Positions 1 to 10,700 of a DNA stretch of 64,000 nt are shown here, piece after piece. The notes beneath the pieces were generated by a model. It was not told where the DNA came from. It did not search any database and was given only the letters and a program-made list of their open reading frames with translations. Source of the stretch: Mastigamoeba balamuthi (Eukaryota; Evosea; Mastigamoebida; Mastigamoebidae). The stretch is from the NCBI GenBank assembly GCA_902651635.1, contig CACRSC010000084.1:226892-290891 (forward strand). Reading direction: 5' to 3'. The position numbers were made by a program, and so were the translations under genes. The first letter of the stretch is position 1, and every line of letters starts with the position of its first letter.

Positions 1-1
1 G

Positions 2-1048
2 GACACGCGCCCGCCGTTCGGCGTCCACCGGCGCCCGCCCGTCCCCAAGCCCTCGCCCACCCCGGCCAAGCGTGCGCCGTCGTGCTCGTCGCCCACCCCT
101 CCTGGCGACCGCACCTCCAGCGCCAGCCCCGGCACCCGACCCCCCGTCCCTCCTCTCCCGGGCACCCGCCGCGCCGCGCAGTCCGCGAGGCCCGCCGGCT
201 CGACCTCGCCCTCGCCCTCCCCGCGCGAGCACGCGAGGGAGAAGGAGGTCCCCGCGACGCCCCCGTCGTGGACCGCTCTCGTGCGCCTGCACGGCAACAA
301 GTGCGCGTACCCGACGTACCCGCCAAAGGGCGCGCGCGGCGCCTCGGCGGCGGCGGCGGCTGCGCCCTCGCACCCCGCGGCGTCCACGCTGGTGTGCCCG
401 CGCCCCGTGGCGGCGCTGGCGCTCGCGGACACGCCCGTGCAGCGCACGTCGCCCAGGGGCTGCGTCGTCAAGTCGCCGCGAGGGCTGGAGAGGGAGCGCG
501 CCGAGAGCGCCGGGGCGGCGGCGACGGCGCACGAGAGGCACCTCGTGGGCACGGTGCTGCCGCGGCCGGCGCCGGAGAGCATCGAGGAGCTCGTGGAGTT
601 TGTGTCGACGGGGGCTGTCGTGGCGGTGGTGTCGGGGTCGCACGCGGGGCAGGCCGAGACCATCACCAAGGCGCTGGGGCGCGGCGTCGTGGTGCTGCCG
701 GCGGCCAAGGTCGCGGTGATGGCCGAGCAGCACGCGAGGGCCAAGGCGGACAGCAGCAGGAGGTCTGTGCAGTCGCAGACAGAGGCCGAGGGCAGCAAGG
801 AGTCGCCCGACGGCAGGAGCGAGCGGTCCGAGTCCGAGGCCGACAGGGACGAGTACATCGAGTGGCTCGAGGGCACGCTCAAGGAGCGCGAGGCCAAGTA
901 CGACGACCTGCTGGCGCACCACAAGCAGGCGATGGCCGAGATGCGCGAGCTCACGCAGACGCTGCAGAAGCTCTTCCTGCAGCGAGGAGCCTCGCAGGTG
1001 CTGCCGCCGGGTACGGACAACGCGAGCTCGCCGTCCGCGCTCATGTGA
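2..1048 (+). CDS. Partial Pro/Ser/Ala-rich protein with C-terminal coiled coil
   Basis: The reading frame is open from the first bases of the window to a TGA, so the 5' end lies outside and no start codon is assigned. About the first 110 visible residues are Pro/Ser/Arg-rich and look disordered. A more ordered stretch follows, with the motif VAVVSGSHAG and alternating hydrophobic and charged residues. The last 70 residues contain a clear heptad-like coiled coil (EYIEWLEGTLKEREAKYDDL, continuing to KLFLQ). I do not recognise the family. Third-position GC is very high, as in its neighbours, which supports coding. Upstream introns cannot be judged. The frame choice is secure because the other two frames give only Arg-rich or stop-broken translations. 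Confidence 0.6.
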   Translation, partial: DTRPPFGVHRRPPVPKPSPTPAKRAPSCSSPTPPGDRTSSASPGTRPPVPPLPGTRRAAQSARPAGSTSPSPSPREHAREKEVPATPPSWTALVRLHGNKCAYPTYPPKGARGASAAAAAAPSHPAASTLVCPRPVAALALADTPVQRTSPRGCVVKSPRGLERERAESAGAAATAHERHLVGTVLPRPAPESIEELVEFVSTGAVVAVVSGSHAGQAETITKALGRGVVVLPAAKVAVMAEQHARAKADSSRRSVQSQTEAEGSKESPDGRSERSESEADRDEYIEWLEGTLKEREAKYDDLLAHHKQAMAEMRELTQTLQKLFLQRGASQVLPPGTDNASSPSALM

Positions 1049-1769
1049 GCAACCGCACACGGCAAGGCGGGAAGGGGGGGAGGGCGCGGTTTTTTGTTCT
1101 CGACAGGCATTTGGGAGTACTGCGACCTGCGAAAGCACCGCATAAACTGTATTGCAGATACGTCGTGTTTGCTTTGCATACACGGAATCTCTGGTATTCC
1201 TGCGAGGAGGAAAATGCACGGTTTTTGGTGGGGGACTGGAATATGCAGAACCTGCCACGTGGCCTAACCGGCAATCTCTCCCGAAAACGGAGTGGCTTCT
1301 CGGAAGTCTGTGAGAAATGGGCGCGGTGGGGGGTGGGAGTATGGTATGACGGTTCGCCAACGGCCGAGAAAACAGCAGATCCCTCTCGGCTGCTTCTGTG
1401 CCGAATCTTCGAAAAAGCGCCGCCCGTGGCCGCCAGGCCGCAGGCCGCGGGGCCGGGCGCACGCAGCGCGGGTCGGCACATCGCCCGGCTTTTCCAAAAC
1501 TCCATTGCCGTCGGTCCGATCCCAACTGATTCTTTGCGGGCGTGGCAACATTCTCGCGAATTTCTGCTTCTGTTCTCACACGCCCCACACATTTTGTTAA
1601 TTAACCAGCGAACCAACACAGCTCCGTACACGCGTCCCCGGCAGCCTCCCGCTCCACACCAGCCTACCCTGTCGCCCTACCCGCCGCCCCGGACCCCTCT
1701 CCGCCCCCCTCGCCTCCGCTAGCACAGGAAGCCCCTCCTCCTCCCCCCGGGAGCTCTGCACCGCCCGCG
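1049..1769. other. Intergenic region, 721 bp
   Basis: GC falls compared with the flanking genes, and no frame resembles a known protein. It holds the 3' end of the coiled-coil gene and the promoter of the cyclin gene. A pyrimidine-rich stretch lies just before the cyclin start. No clear TATA-like box or AGATATTT motif is visible. Confidence 0.6.
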
Positions 1770-2468
1770 ATGGTCGTCGCCGCCGCCGCAACGCCCGCCC
1801 GCGCCGTCTCTGCGCGCTGGGCGCTCGCCACGGGCCTGCCGGCGTTCCCCTCGAGCGCCGCGAGCGCGTTCGCCATCGCGCTCTGCAGCGCGTGCGACGA
1901 GAACGGCCGCAGGCTCGGCGCCGAGCGCGCCGCGGAGCTCGCGGGGCCGTGGGGGTGCGCGGCGGGGCACAGGCCCTCTGTCGACCTGACAGCGTACATC
2001 GAGCGCCTCTTGACCTACATCCCCGCGGCCAGGACGGATCTCGCGTACACGCTGGCGCTCGTCGACAGGTCGGGCGTCGCGCTGACGTGGGCGAGCGCGC
2101 ACAGGCTCGTCGCCGTCGCGCTGGTCGTCGCCGTCAAGTTCGCGCTCGACGCGCCGCCGACGAACAAGTTCTACGCCGACGTGGCGGGCGTCGACGTGCG
2201 CGAGCTCAACGCGCTCGAGATCGAGCTGCTCGGGCGCATCGAGTTCCGCGCGTGGCTGGGCGACGACGTCGTCGCCGAGTACGAGCGCCTGCTCGACGAG
2301 AGCGTCGAGGACGACTTTGGCGAGCTGCCGTCGACCCCGGGCGCCTTCGACGAGGCGTTCGCCTTCGGCAAGTGCGGCAGCGACGACGGCGGCGCCTGGG
2401 GGGACGCGTCGTGGAGGAAGCGCTCGGCCATCGCCACGCCCAAGGGCGGCCTGCTCGCCGTGGCGTAG
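1770..2468 (+). CDS. PHO80-like (P/U-type) cyclin
   Basis: A single-exon protein of 232 aa. Residues about 70-175 carry the cyclin box in the form typical of PHO80/PCL and plant P-type cyclins: YIERLLTYI, then ALVDRSG, AHRLVAVALVVAVKF, TNKFYADVAGVDVRELNALE and ELLGRIEF. Family members bind and activate a CDK (Pho85-like or CDKA), often in nutrient or phosphate signalling. The NKFY and ELN.LE motifs of this subfamily are intact. The N-terminal 65 residues are Ala-rich and the C-terminal 60 acidic and Gly-rich; both look disordered. The ATG lies just after a C-rich leader, and the gene ends in TAG. The partner CDK is not in the window. Confidence 0.9.
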   Translation: MVVAAAATPARAVSARWALATGLPAFPSSAASAFAIALCSACDENGRRLGAERAAELAGPWGCAAGHRPSVDLTAYIERLLTYIPAARTDLAYTLALVDRSGVALTWASAHRLVAVALVVAVKFALDAPPTNKFYADVAGVDVRELNALEIELLGRIEFRAWLGDDVVAEYERLLDESVEDDFGELPSTPGAFDEAFAFGKCGSDDGGAWGDASWRKRSAIATPKGGLLAVA

Positions 2469-2951
2469 GAGGGGTGTCCGAGTGTCTTCGCTCCCCCGCC
2501 CGCCTCCCCCTCCAAGAGAGTCCGGGAATCCGCGAGTTCGGGAATTCGGGAATTCCTTACAACCGCAACTCCGTTGGTCCGATTTGCGGGAAATTTTGGT
2601 TTCCCCCTTTCCGAGTGCGCTGTACAAAGAAAAAAAACCGACAAAATAAGATTTGTATCACACGACGGTTGTCTGTACAACAACTTCCCGACGCTCCTGC
2701 TGTCTCTGGCTTCCCTCTGTCTGTCGGCCATACTTTTCTCGGACCTGGACGCCCACTGAACCTCCCAGACAGGGTCAAACAGATATTTGACTGAATCCTG
2801 TGATTCTAGCTGAAATTTCCCCGATCACCAAGCGAAATTCCGCCGAAAACTACGGGTCCGCAGGCGAGACAACAAAGCAGCGTGAGACGACACACTCGCT
2901 AATAACACACCGATCGTAAAGACAGCCGCACAGACCCCCCTCCCCACAGAC
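2469..2951. other. Intergenic region with AGATATTT motif and GGGAATTC direct repeats
   Basis: Near 2530-2558 a short TTCGGGAAT unit occurs in direct repeats. AGATATTT lies at 2781-2788, about 165 nt before the FKBP start codon; the same octamer precedes several other genes here. The last 40 nt before the ATG are C-rich. No protein-like frame is seen. Confidence 0.5.
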
Positions 2952-4556
2952 ATGTCTGACCACGAGCACGACCACGCGGAGCACGAGGAGCACGACCACT
3001 GCGGCTGCGACAGCTGCGGCGAGGACGACGACATGGAGGACGTCGCGACGCACGAGGACAAGGTCGGCGACGAGGTCAGCCTGACGTCCGACGGCGGCAT
3101 CAAGAAGAAGATCCTCCGCGTCGGCACCGGCTTCCAGAAGCCCCGTGCGTGCTCCCTTGTCCCCCAGTCCTCCCTCTCCCTCCTCTCGTCTCTGTTCTCT
3201 CTGTTCTCTTCCTTCTCCCACTGTCTCTCTTCCGATCAAACAGTCTGTTGCTGACGTTGGAGGGCCTGGGCAGCCAAGGAGAGCGAGGTGACGGTGCACT
3301 ACGTGGGGACGCTGACGGACGGGACGGAGTTTGACTCGAGCCGCGGGCGCGGGGAGCCGTTCACGTTCAAGCTGGGCGTGGGGCAGGTGATCAAGGGCTG
3401 GGACACGGGCGTGGCGTCGATGAAGAAGGGCGAGCTGGCGCTGCTGACGTGCACGGCGCCCTACGCCTACGGCGACGCGGGGAGCCCGCCCAAGATCCCC
3501 GGCGGCGCGACGCTCAACTTCGAGGTCGAGCTGCTGAGCTGGGTCGACGAGAAGGACGTGAGCCCCGCCAAGGACGGCTCGCTGATGAAGAAGACGCTCA
3601 AGGACGGCGAGGGCTGGGAGATGCCCGGCGAGGAGGCCAGCGTGACGCTCGCCTACGTGGCGCGCGACCAGGCGGGCAAGGAGCTCGAGCGCAGCCCCGA
3701 GGGCGGCGTGACGTTTGACATTGGCGAGGAGCAGGCGCCGTCGCGGGCGCTGGACGTGGTCGTCCAGAACATGAAGAAGGGCGAGACGGTCCAGCTGACG
3801 GCCGCGCCGTCGCAGACGGGCCGCGCCGAGACGGTCGTCTACGAGGCCACGCTGGTCGACTACAAGAAGCCCAAGATGGTCTACGAGATGACGGGGCCCG
3901 AGCTGCTCGAGAGCTCGGAGAAGAGGCGCCTCGAGGGCAACGAGCTCTACAAGGCCGGCAAGCTCGCGCGCGCGCTGCGCAGGTACAAGAAGGCGCTCGA
4001 GTTCCTCGACGCCGACTACAAGTTCAGCGACGAGGAGAAGAAGAAGTCGCGCCCGGGCAAGGTGCCCTGCTACCTCAACATCGCGGCCTGCAAGATGGCC
4101 ACCAAGGAGTACAAGGACGCCGTCGACCAGTGCACCAAGGCGCTCGAGATCGAGAGCCAGAACACGCGCGCGCTCGTGCGCCGCGGCAAGTCGTACGTGG
4201 CGCTCGACGACTGGGACGCCGCCGAGCGCGACTTTGCGCACGTGCTCGAGATCGACCCCGCCAACGCCGACGCCCAGAGGGAGAGCGCCGCGCTCAAGCA
4301 CAAGCGCGCCGAGGTCGACAGGAAGCTCAAGTCGCGCATGCAGGGCATGTTCTCGCGCATGGCTCAGCTCGAGGAGGAGGAGGCCAAGCAGAGGGCCGCC
4401 GAGGAGGAGCTCCTGGCCAAGCAGAAGGCCGCCGAGGAGGAGGAGCGCAAGAAGAAGGAGGCCGAGAGCAAGCCCGCCGAGGAGAAGAAGGAGGGCGAGG
4501 AGAAGAAGCCCGACGAGCCCATGCCCGCCGCGTCGGAGCCTGCGGCGGCACAGTAG
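2952..4556 (+). CDS. FKBP-TPR peptidyl-prolyl isomerase (FKBP51/52/62-like)
   Basis: Two exons (2952-3144, 3274-4556) encode 491 aa; the 129-nt intron starts GTGCGT and ends CAG. After a His/Asp/Cys-rich start (possible metal binding), residues 40-155 form a canonical FKBP domain. It keeps the drug- and proline-binding residues: [29 protein letters not shown] and the FEVELL strand. A second, degenerate FKBP-like domain spans about 160-265. Three TPRs follow (about 275-395: [40 protein letters not shown]), the arrangement that binds the Hsp90 C-terminus. The tail is a charged Glu/Lys/Ala coil. By family this is a cytosolic or nuclear Hsp90 co-chaperone with isomerase activity in domain 1 only. 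Confidence 0.95.
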
Positions 4557-4715
4557 AGAAAGCAGGCAGCAGCCATTCACAGAATACAACGTTATCTTTC
4601 CGACGCTTAAAATGCCCAGAATCAACTGTATTTCTCCCGATTCTCTGGGCTCTTTGTTTGCATTACCTTTGTGCTTTCTAATTGTGCTCTTGTGCCACCC
4701 GAGCTCCCCCTTGCG

Positions 4716-5780
4716 ATGCCGCCGCGCTACGTGCACTTCCGCGTGGTCGCAGATGGCCGTGCGAGCGATGTCCCGCTCTATTTCGACGGGCGTGTGCTCG
4801 TAAGGAGCGTCGAGGGGCATTTCGGTGGTTCGGTTGTGATGCAGTCGAGGAGGCACGGAGGGCAGGTTCCCCTCCTCAGCGACGACCTTGGGTATTCGAG
4901 AGCTAAATTCGAGCCCAAGGAGAGAGTTGGTATCATCGTCATCCCCTCTCTCGCAGGTAACGACCGACCGCATTTGCATTATTCAATGTCTAACCTTTTT
5001 TTTCTATAATCCTCTGCAGACCCGGGCCTATTCATGTCGATCTGGGGCTCTCAGGCCCCCCAGCGCACAACCCCGTTACCCCTCGACATCAGGAGGGCCT
5101 CGCCTGCCCAGGTGGGCATCAAAAACCCTGCGCTGGGCCGGTGCATGGTCACCGGACTCGTGTACGCATCGTGAAGCAACGAACACATTCTCTTGACTGC
5201 TCTTCCGCAGGCTTCCCGAGTGCTCGGATTGGCACTCGAACCCCCGCGTGTGGAGTGGGTGCGACTTCGGAAACCCCCGCAACCGCGTACACATCCTGCG
5301 CTCAGTGGAGGTCGCCTTCGATTCTGGGCTCCTCTTCTTCGGACTCAATGCTGTGGGGGTACGGATCCCCTCCTCCGGACCACTTCGGTTCACGGCTCTG
5401 AGATGCAGAAGATGACGATTCACGTTGTGGATCTCCTGAAGAGCTGGTCAGTGCTCGACAGCGTGCTCGTCGGCACAGATATCGGAATGCCCGAGCAGCG
5501 CGCAGTCACGTTCGGGCACATCGACAACCAGGAGGTCTTCTGCCCGCAGTACCTTCCGTGCCACCGCCTGCCCGCGCAGCGCAGCGCGGAGATTCTGGCC
5601 GAGGCCCTGCAGAGGGGGCTAGTCACAGTCGACCAGCAGTACCTCCTCTACCACAGCGTTCAGGAATTTTTGATCCAGACTGTCCATTCAGAGCCAGCAG
5701 ACTGGGGAGACCGTCCTGTGAGAGTCTTATGCCCCAGCACTCGTCGCTCGTCCGCCAACCTGGCGTTGAATGAGATGTAA
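4716..5780 (+). CDS. Unrecognised four-exon protein
   Basis: Proposed exons are 4716-4956, 5020-5170, 5211-5358 and 5403-5780. They encode 305 aa, and all three introns (63, 40 and 44 nt) keep phase, which supports the model. Visible pieces are YVHFRVVADG at the N-terminus, FEPKERVGIIVIPSLAD across the first junction, VEVAFDSGLLFFGLNAVG before the last junction, and a helical C-terminal part (SAEILAEALQRGLVTVDQQY, then LLYHSVQEFLI). No signal peptide, membrane segment or known motif is seen. The second and third introns have weak splice sites, so an alternative end in exon 2 is possible. Function unknown. Confidence 0.45.
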
Positions 5781-5823
5781 CACACAGTTCTACCCATCTT
5801 CCCAAAGCCCTCACGAACAAAAC

Positions 5824-5841
5824 AAAAAAAAAAAACCAAAA
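5824..5841 (-). terminator. Pol III terminator of tRNA-Asn
   Basis: Directly downstream of the tRNA (minus strand) are T4 and then T12, the standard RNA polymerase III stop. Confidence 0.8.
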
Positions 5842-5845
5842 GAGA

Positions 5846-5918
5846 CGCTCCCGCTTGGATTTGAACCAAGGACCCTGCGGTTAACAGCCGCATGCACTGC
5901 CGACTGTGCTACGGAAGC
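5846..5918 (-). tRNA. tRNA-Asn (GTT)
   Basis: A 73-nt cloverleaf. Acceptor arms GCTTCCG and CGGGAGC pair over 7 bp with one G-T pair, with discriminator G. The anticodon loop CTGTTAA gives anticodon GTT. The T arm CCTTGGTTCAAATCCAAG contains the internal B box, and the D arm carries the A box. There is no intron, and a T-run terminator follows immediately. Confidence 0.95.
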
Positions 5919-6110
5919 TATTGCTGAGAATGAAATCCAGCAGGCCTGGCTTGGTCCCTGCCCGAATAGTCCTTAGCTTTTCATTTGATTCCAGCCCCCC
6001 GTGCCGCCGCGTTGGTCCTCGCGACCCCCCCTGGCAGCCACGTCCCCCTGACCCTCGGCAGTCCCCTGCGCCGCGCTCTATATCGGCGCCCCCGACGACG
6101 ACGACGAGCC

Positions 6111-6111
6111 N
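6111..6111. other. Assembly gap or ambiguous base
   Basis: A single N lies at the point where a kinase glycine-rich loop should begin. Sequence on the left shows no kinase N-lobe, so this N may mark a contig join and the missing 5' part of the kinase gene. Confidence 0.7.
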
Positions 6112-7667
6112 TCGTGCGCAGAGGGCTCTGGGGCGGGACGACCAACGTGGCGATGAAGACCGTCAAGGAGTGGGAGGACGCGGCGGGCGCCGACAACGCC
6201 TACGCCAACGAGGTGATGACAGAGGCGGCGCTGCTGAGCTCGCTGCGGCACCCCAACATCACGCAGCTCTACGGCGTCGTGCAGGTCGACGCCACAATGT
6301 ACCTGGTCATGGAGCTCGCAGACGGCTGCCTGCTGGTGCTCGTCCGCGCGGGAGAGATCACACTCCCGCAGGCCCTGCTCGCTGCCCGCGACGTCGCCGC
6401 CGGGATGAACTACCTCGCGGTGAACAACGTCGTGCACAGGGACCTCGCATGCCGCAACGTGCGCAAGCATGTAACCAATGGCAGGAACCAACACTGCCTC
6501 CGCAGGTCCTCTACCAGTACATCGGGGGGTCGCTGGTGGCAAAGGTCACGGACTTCGGGCTCTCGCGCATTAGGAGCGGAGGGCAGCACAGCTACATGTG
6601 GGTGCACGACGACGTGCGACCCCTGAGGTGGATGCCGCCCGAGGCCATCTTCGAGGACATCTGGAGCGACAAGAGGTACAACAGCACCATCACGGGTCGC
6701 CATCCCGCTTCACGACTGAGTCGTGTTCCAGTGATGTGTGGGCAATGGGCGTGCTCATGTGGGAGATGATGAGCCGCGGGGCCAGGCCGTGGGACAACGT
6801 GGAGAACAAGGACCTGGGCCAGCTGCTCGTCAGAGGGGACAGGCTGGCGCAGCCTCCCGAGTGCCCCGAGAGACTCTACGCCCTCATGTCGCGCTGCTGG
6901 GTGATGCCCCGGACATCAAGGCCCTCCTTCCGCGACATCTTCAGCGAGCTCACAGCGTTGACCACGCTCTTCCCCATCAAGGAGCCTGACATGCAGCAGC
7001 AGCAGGAGTCCTACGACGTTCGGCCAGTGCTGGACATGCCGCTCATGCCCAGTACGGCACACGCACAGGCGAGAGGGGACAGAGCTCACTCTACCTGGCA
7101 GATGAGACGAACAAGGAGGTGATGACTTACCACATCAACTCGAGGGATGTCATCGTGTACGTAGAACAGCCCTTCTGGGACAGGTCCCTCAGGGAGCACT
7201 TTCCCAAGAGAGTGCTGCCCACCTTCGTTGGGACGTCACTGTGGGACCACATCAGCGGTGTCGTCGTCCAGCACGTCTATAAGGGAGTCATCGCCCGCGT
7301 GCGCAAGACCCAGTCCAAGTTCCTGCTGCGATTCCGTGGCGACGTGCCTGGCACCCGGCGCCTCGTCGACCTGCTCATCTTCCCACTGGGGACTGGCGGC
7401 ACCATTGCATTCCGGTGTTCGCCCAGCGAGGGCCCGAAGCAGATGCGGCCCCTCTCCCAGAAGTTCCTCGGGGCCAGGCCGGGAATGGTGCTTAGCTGCA
7501 GCTTCTGCAAGCGGGTCCAGGCGCAGGGAGACGAGTGGTCCGAGTCCATGGACCCCACCAACCTCACGTACCGACAGACGTGCTGCCCCGAGTGCTTTGA
7601 TTCAATAACCGAGAAACTCCGCGACCCCAATGCATTGTCGTGGTGCATCAAGACAGCTGCCCACTGA
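6112..7667 (+). CDS. Tyrosine-kinase-like domain fused to PAS-like Cys-pair domain (5' incomplete)
   Basis: Proposed exons are 6114-6458, 6506-6675, 6732-7017 and 7083-7667, all in phase. The kinase starts inside the N-lobe: RRGLWGG, the catalytic Lys in VAMKTVKE, HRDLACRN in the catalytic loop, VTDFGLSR, PLRWMPPEAI, SDVWAMGVLMWEM and the CW.....RPSF end motif. HRDLA.RN with RWM.PEA is the tyrosine-kinase rather than Ser/Thr pattern. After a short Gln-rich linker comes a second module: TYHINSRDVIVYVE, a FRGDVPGTRR.VDL core, then CSFCKRV and CCPECF. Its pattern resembles PAS-like sensor proteins with a C-terminal Cys-pair, as I recall them from bacteria. The first half of the Gly loop and everything upstream is missing at the N. 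The gene converges on the neighbour with 33 nt between stop codons. The kinase call is firm; the second domain is tentative. Confidence 0.75.
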
Positions 7668-7700
7668 ATACAACAATTCAACATACAATTGTTCCTCGGA

Positions 7701-10700
7701 TCACTTTTTCTCACTAGCCTCACTCGCAGCCACGCCGTCCTTGCCCAGCATCCTGCGCATCGCGATCTGTGCCTTGCTGATGGCGTCCTTGTGCACATTC
7801 CAGAGGTTGTCGGCCTCCTCGGAGGCATCGCGGACCCTGTTGCTCCTTGACGCGACCATCTGGTGGAACTTGTGCAGCGGTCCCCACAGGAGCCACATGA
7901 TGTTGAACGGCGGCGGGACTTTGAAGGCCGTCTCGAACTCGCTCACGACCTTGAAGAAGTTCCTCTGAATCGTTCGAGGAACATTCAGTGTTGAGCCAGT
8001 TGAGGCACCTCTGCGTAACACGCACCGCGTATTGCTCTTCTGCAGTCTCGTTCGTCGATGCGTAGGTGGAGCCCATGATGGCGATGAGCAGGTTGACCAA
8101 GATGATGCCGGCGACGATCACGAACAGCAGCCACACCATCTGGATCATGAAGCTCCGGAACTGCTGAGTTGTCAGCTGCAGTTGAACAACAATTGAACTC
8201 ACGACATCAAAGCTGTCGAGTGAGATGTCTGGCCGTCCAAACAGGCACCAGAAGAGCTTCTTGAACACGATCAATGCAGTAGTATGCTGAGCACCTGGCG
8301 CTTCAACATTGTCGGCACTTGTTTCCGCAGGCGTAGCTGTGGGCTCTGCGAGAGTCAGTTTCACAGCTGCGGCAGCAAATGCAATGAAAACAACCATGAA
8401 GATGACTAGGAACGAGAGGACGTCCCGAATCATCAGCCCAAACGACACAATTAGTGGCCCAAGAGTCCTGGTGGTGATCAGCATGTGAATTTGACAGAAA
8501 CACGACGCACTTGTGGGGCATGACCCAATAGAGTGACCGCAGCAGAGCGTTGAAAGACGCCACAGCAAATACGGTGTCGTATGTCAGTCGGAGAGCTGAA
8601 TTATTCACAGGCAGCCAGTGACGATCTTTATACTGAGTGACGCGGAGAACAGGACCACAATCAGAATGTCGGGCACGTTCCACAGGTTGGCGAAGTACAT
8701 TTTCCCCTGGGCCGTAACCTCTGACGCCTCGCTTATCGCAAGCCCTATGATCCACACGAGGAGCAGAATGTCTTCAGCAGCGACCTCCCCTGTTGACTCT
8801 CTGAAGCTGCATGCCACAACGATGATGAGGAATACCAGGTACGACAGGGCGTGCAGCATGAACGTCCACTTGGGCGAAAGTGTGCATCTGCTCCCACTGC
8901 CCGGCCTCACCGTTCCGTCGTCCTGCTTTTCTGTGCGCTTGCCCTGCCACTTGAGCTCCGCCACTCGCCTGAACACGGTGTGCGCGATGATCTTCTTGGC
9001 GCTGCACTCGTAGCTGAGGTCGATCAGGCTCTTGGATTTGGGGCATGGATGCGCTTCTTCCTGCAGCTTCAGAGAGGCATTGCTAAAGTCCTGGCCAATG
9101 AACTCCTCTGGCACCTTCTCGTCTTCGACAATGTCGAGGGCCCGCATGACCACTTCGGCCAGCGGGCCACTGTTCTCCTTCCACGTACCTTGAAACTTCG
9201 GGACGGACCCTCCGTACTTGAGTAGCCTGCCTGGTTGTCAGAACTGGTACAGGAGTGGCAGAGAGAGAGCGAGAAGGTAGGAGTACTGCAAGGCCGTGTG
9301 AAAAGGAAGGTGCGAGCAGAAGAGCAGGCGCTGCAGAGCCGGGCTGAGCGTGGTCCCGTAAACGGGGTCAATGTGGAGTATTTTCTCCAGTGCGAAGTCC
9401 CGCAGCATTGGACTCTTGCTATGAAGGCACTGCTAGAGAGTGAGGACCTCCCAGGGTTTGCTGCTGCTGTTGAGCTTGAAGCCCTGGCCTAGGGGGAGAT
9501 TACTGAGCTGTGACGCGTTCTTCAGATGACCTCTGTTACTCATGTCGTATAGGCCGAGCCTTGCGAGAATGCTCTTGACGCGATCAACGAGGATAGTGAA
9601 GCAGCCAACAGTCACTTGGTTCTCGCAGACCTCGATGTCGCCCAACTCCTTCCCGGCAGCACACGAGAGGCAGAGCTGGTAGTACCCAAACTTGGGGTCG
9701 CGGACCGTGAGGTATGACGACTTCTCGTTTCCCGAGCTGACGCCACAGAAGAAGCACGTCCACTGATTACCAACAGTGACATACATCGAGATCTTCCCGG
9801 TGGCCCCCTCGCTATAGCTTCTGTCCTTCTCTCTCGACATGATCCACCCCGCGCACCCTCTGAGACTCCAGTGAGCAATTTCCCACATAGATAACACGCA
9901 CCCACAACACACAAGATGCGAGGCTCTGATCTCTGGACACACGTAGGCGAGGTCTGTCATCTTGACCCTGGGATTGGGCTCAGAATAAAACCCACAGAAG
10001 CAGCGGAAAGGGAAAATGTACTTGTGCTGACAGATGACGCAGGGTCTCTCGAGGAAAGTGTGCTTTCCAGGCTTGAGAACGTGACTCTCGCTTGGACTGT
10101 CCCATCTGTTCGGGTTGGGTAGCCACTGGAAGCCAGGCAGTTTGAGTGAGTGCGACACCGTGGATCAACTGCCCGTACCATGAGGTTCTCTCTCTTGCCG
10201 ACGACTTTGGTGCACTTGCAGCAGAACGTGTACGTGATGAGCACGTACGAGCAGCGCAGGCAGATGGCGGTCTCGCATGTGCTGACCCCTCTGCACACCT
10301 GGTCGAACGGCGAGACCCTTCTCTGGCAGACGTAGCACCTCAGGCTTCCCAGATGCTCCGTCATCCCCATCGCAGCAAGAGGCTCGAATGGCTCGCCGTG
10401 ATGTGGGCACTGCTCGAATGTATGAGGACGCGATTTGGATGAGTGCTTGTACCGTGGAGATCCCGATTCCCCTGACATAATTGGTGGTCAGACGCTCGTT
10501 GAATTTGCCCATGGAGCACTCGGGGCACACGATTTCTTCGCACAGAGGGCAGCGGCACGAGGGCACGAGTGCCTTCGAGCACTGCGGACACTGCGTTTCC
10601 CCCACCGTCTCGTATTCGACGATGGGGTACTCGGGCCACGCAGGCACCTCCCTGGCCCTGAAGTACGACAGCGGGATCTTACAGCACTCTGCCTCGAGGC

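Noticed and set aside
2850-4979. A 709-codon minus-strand frame opposite the FKBP gene
   Set aside because: Leu/Arg/Val-rich low-complexity shadow of the FKBP-TPR exons; the plus strand gives an unambiguous family match.
9433-9435. TAG read as a sense codon
   Set aside because: The cyclin and FKBP genes and others end in TAG, and a separate frameshift also damages this copy.
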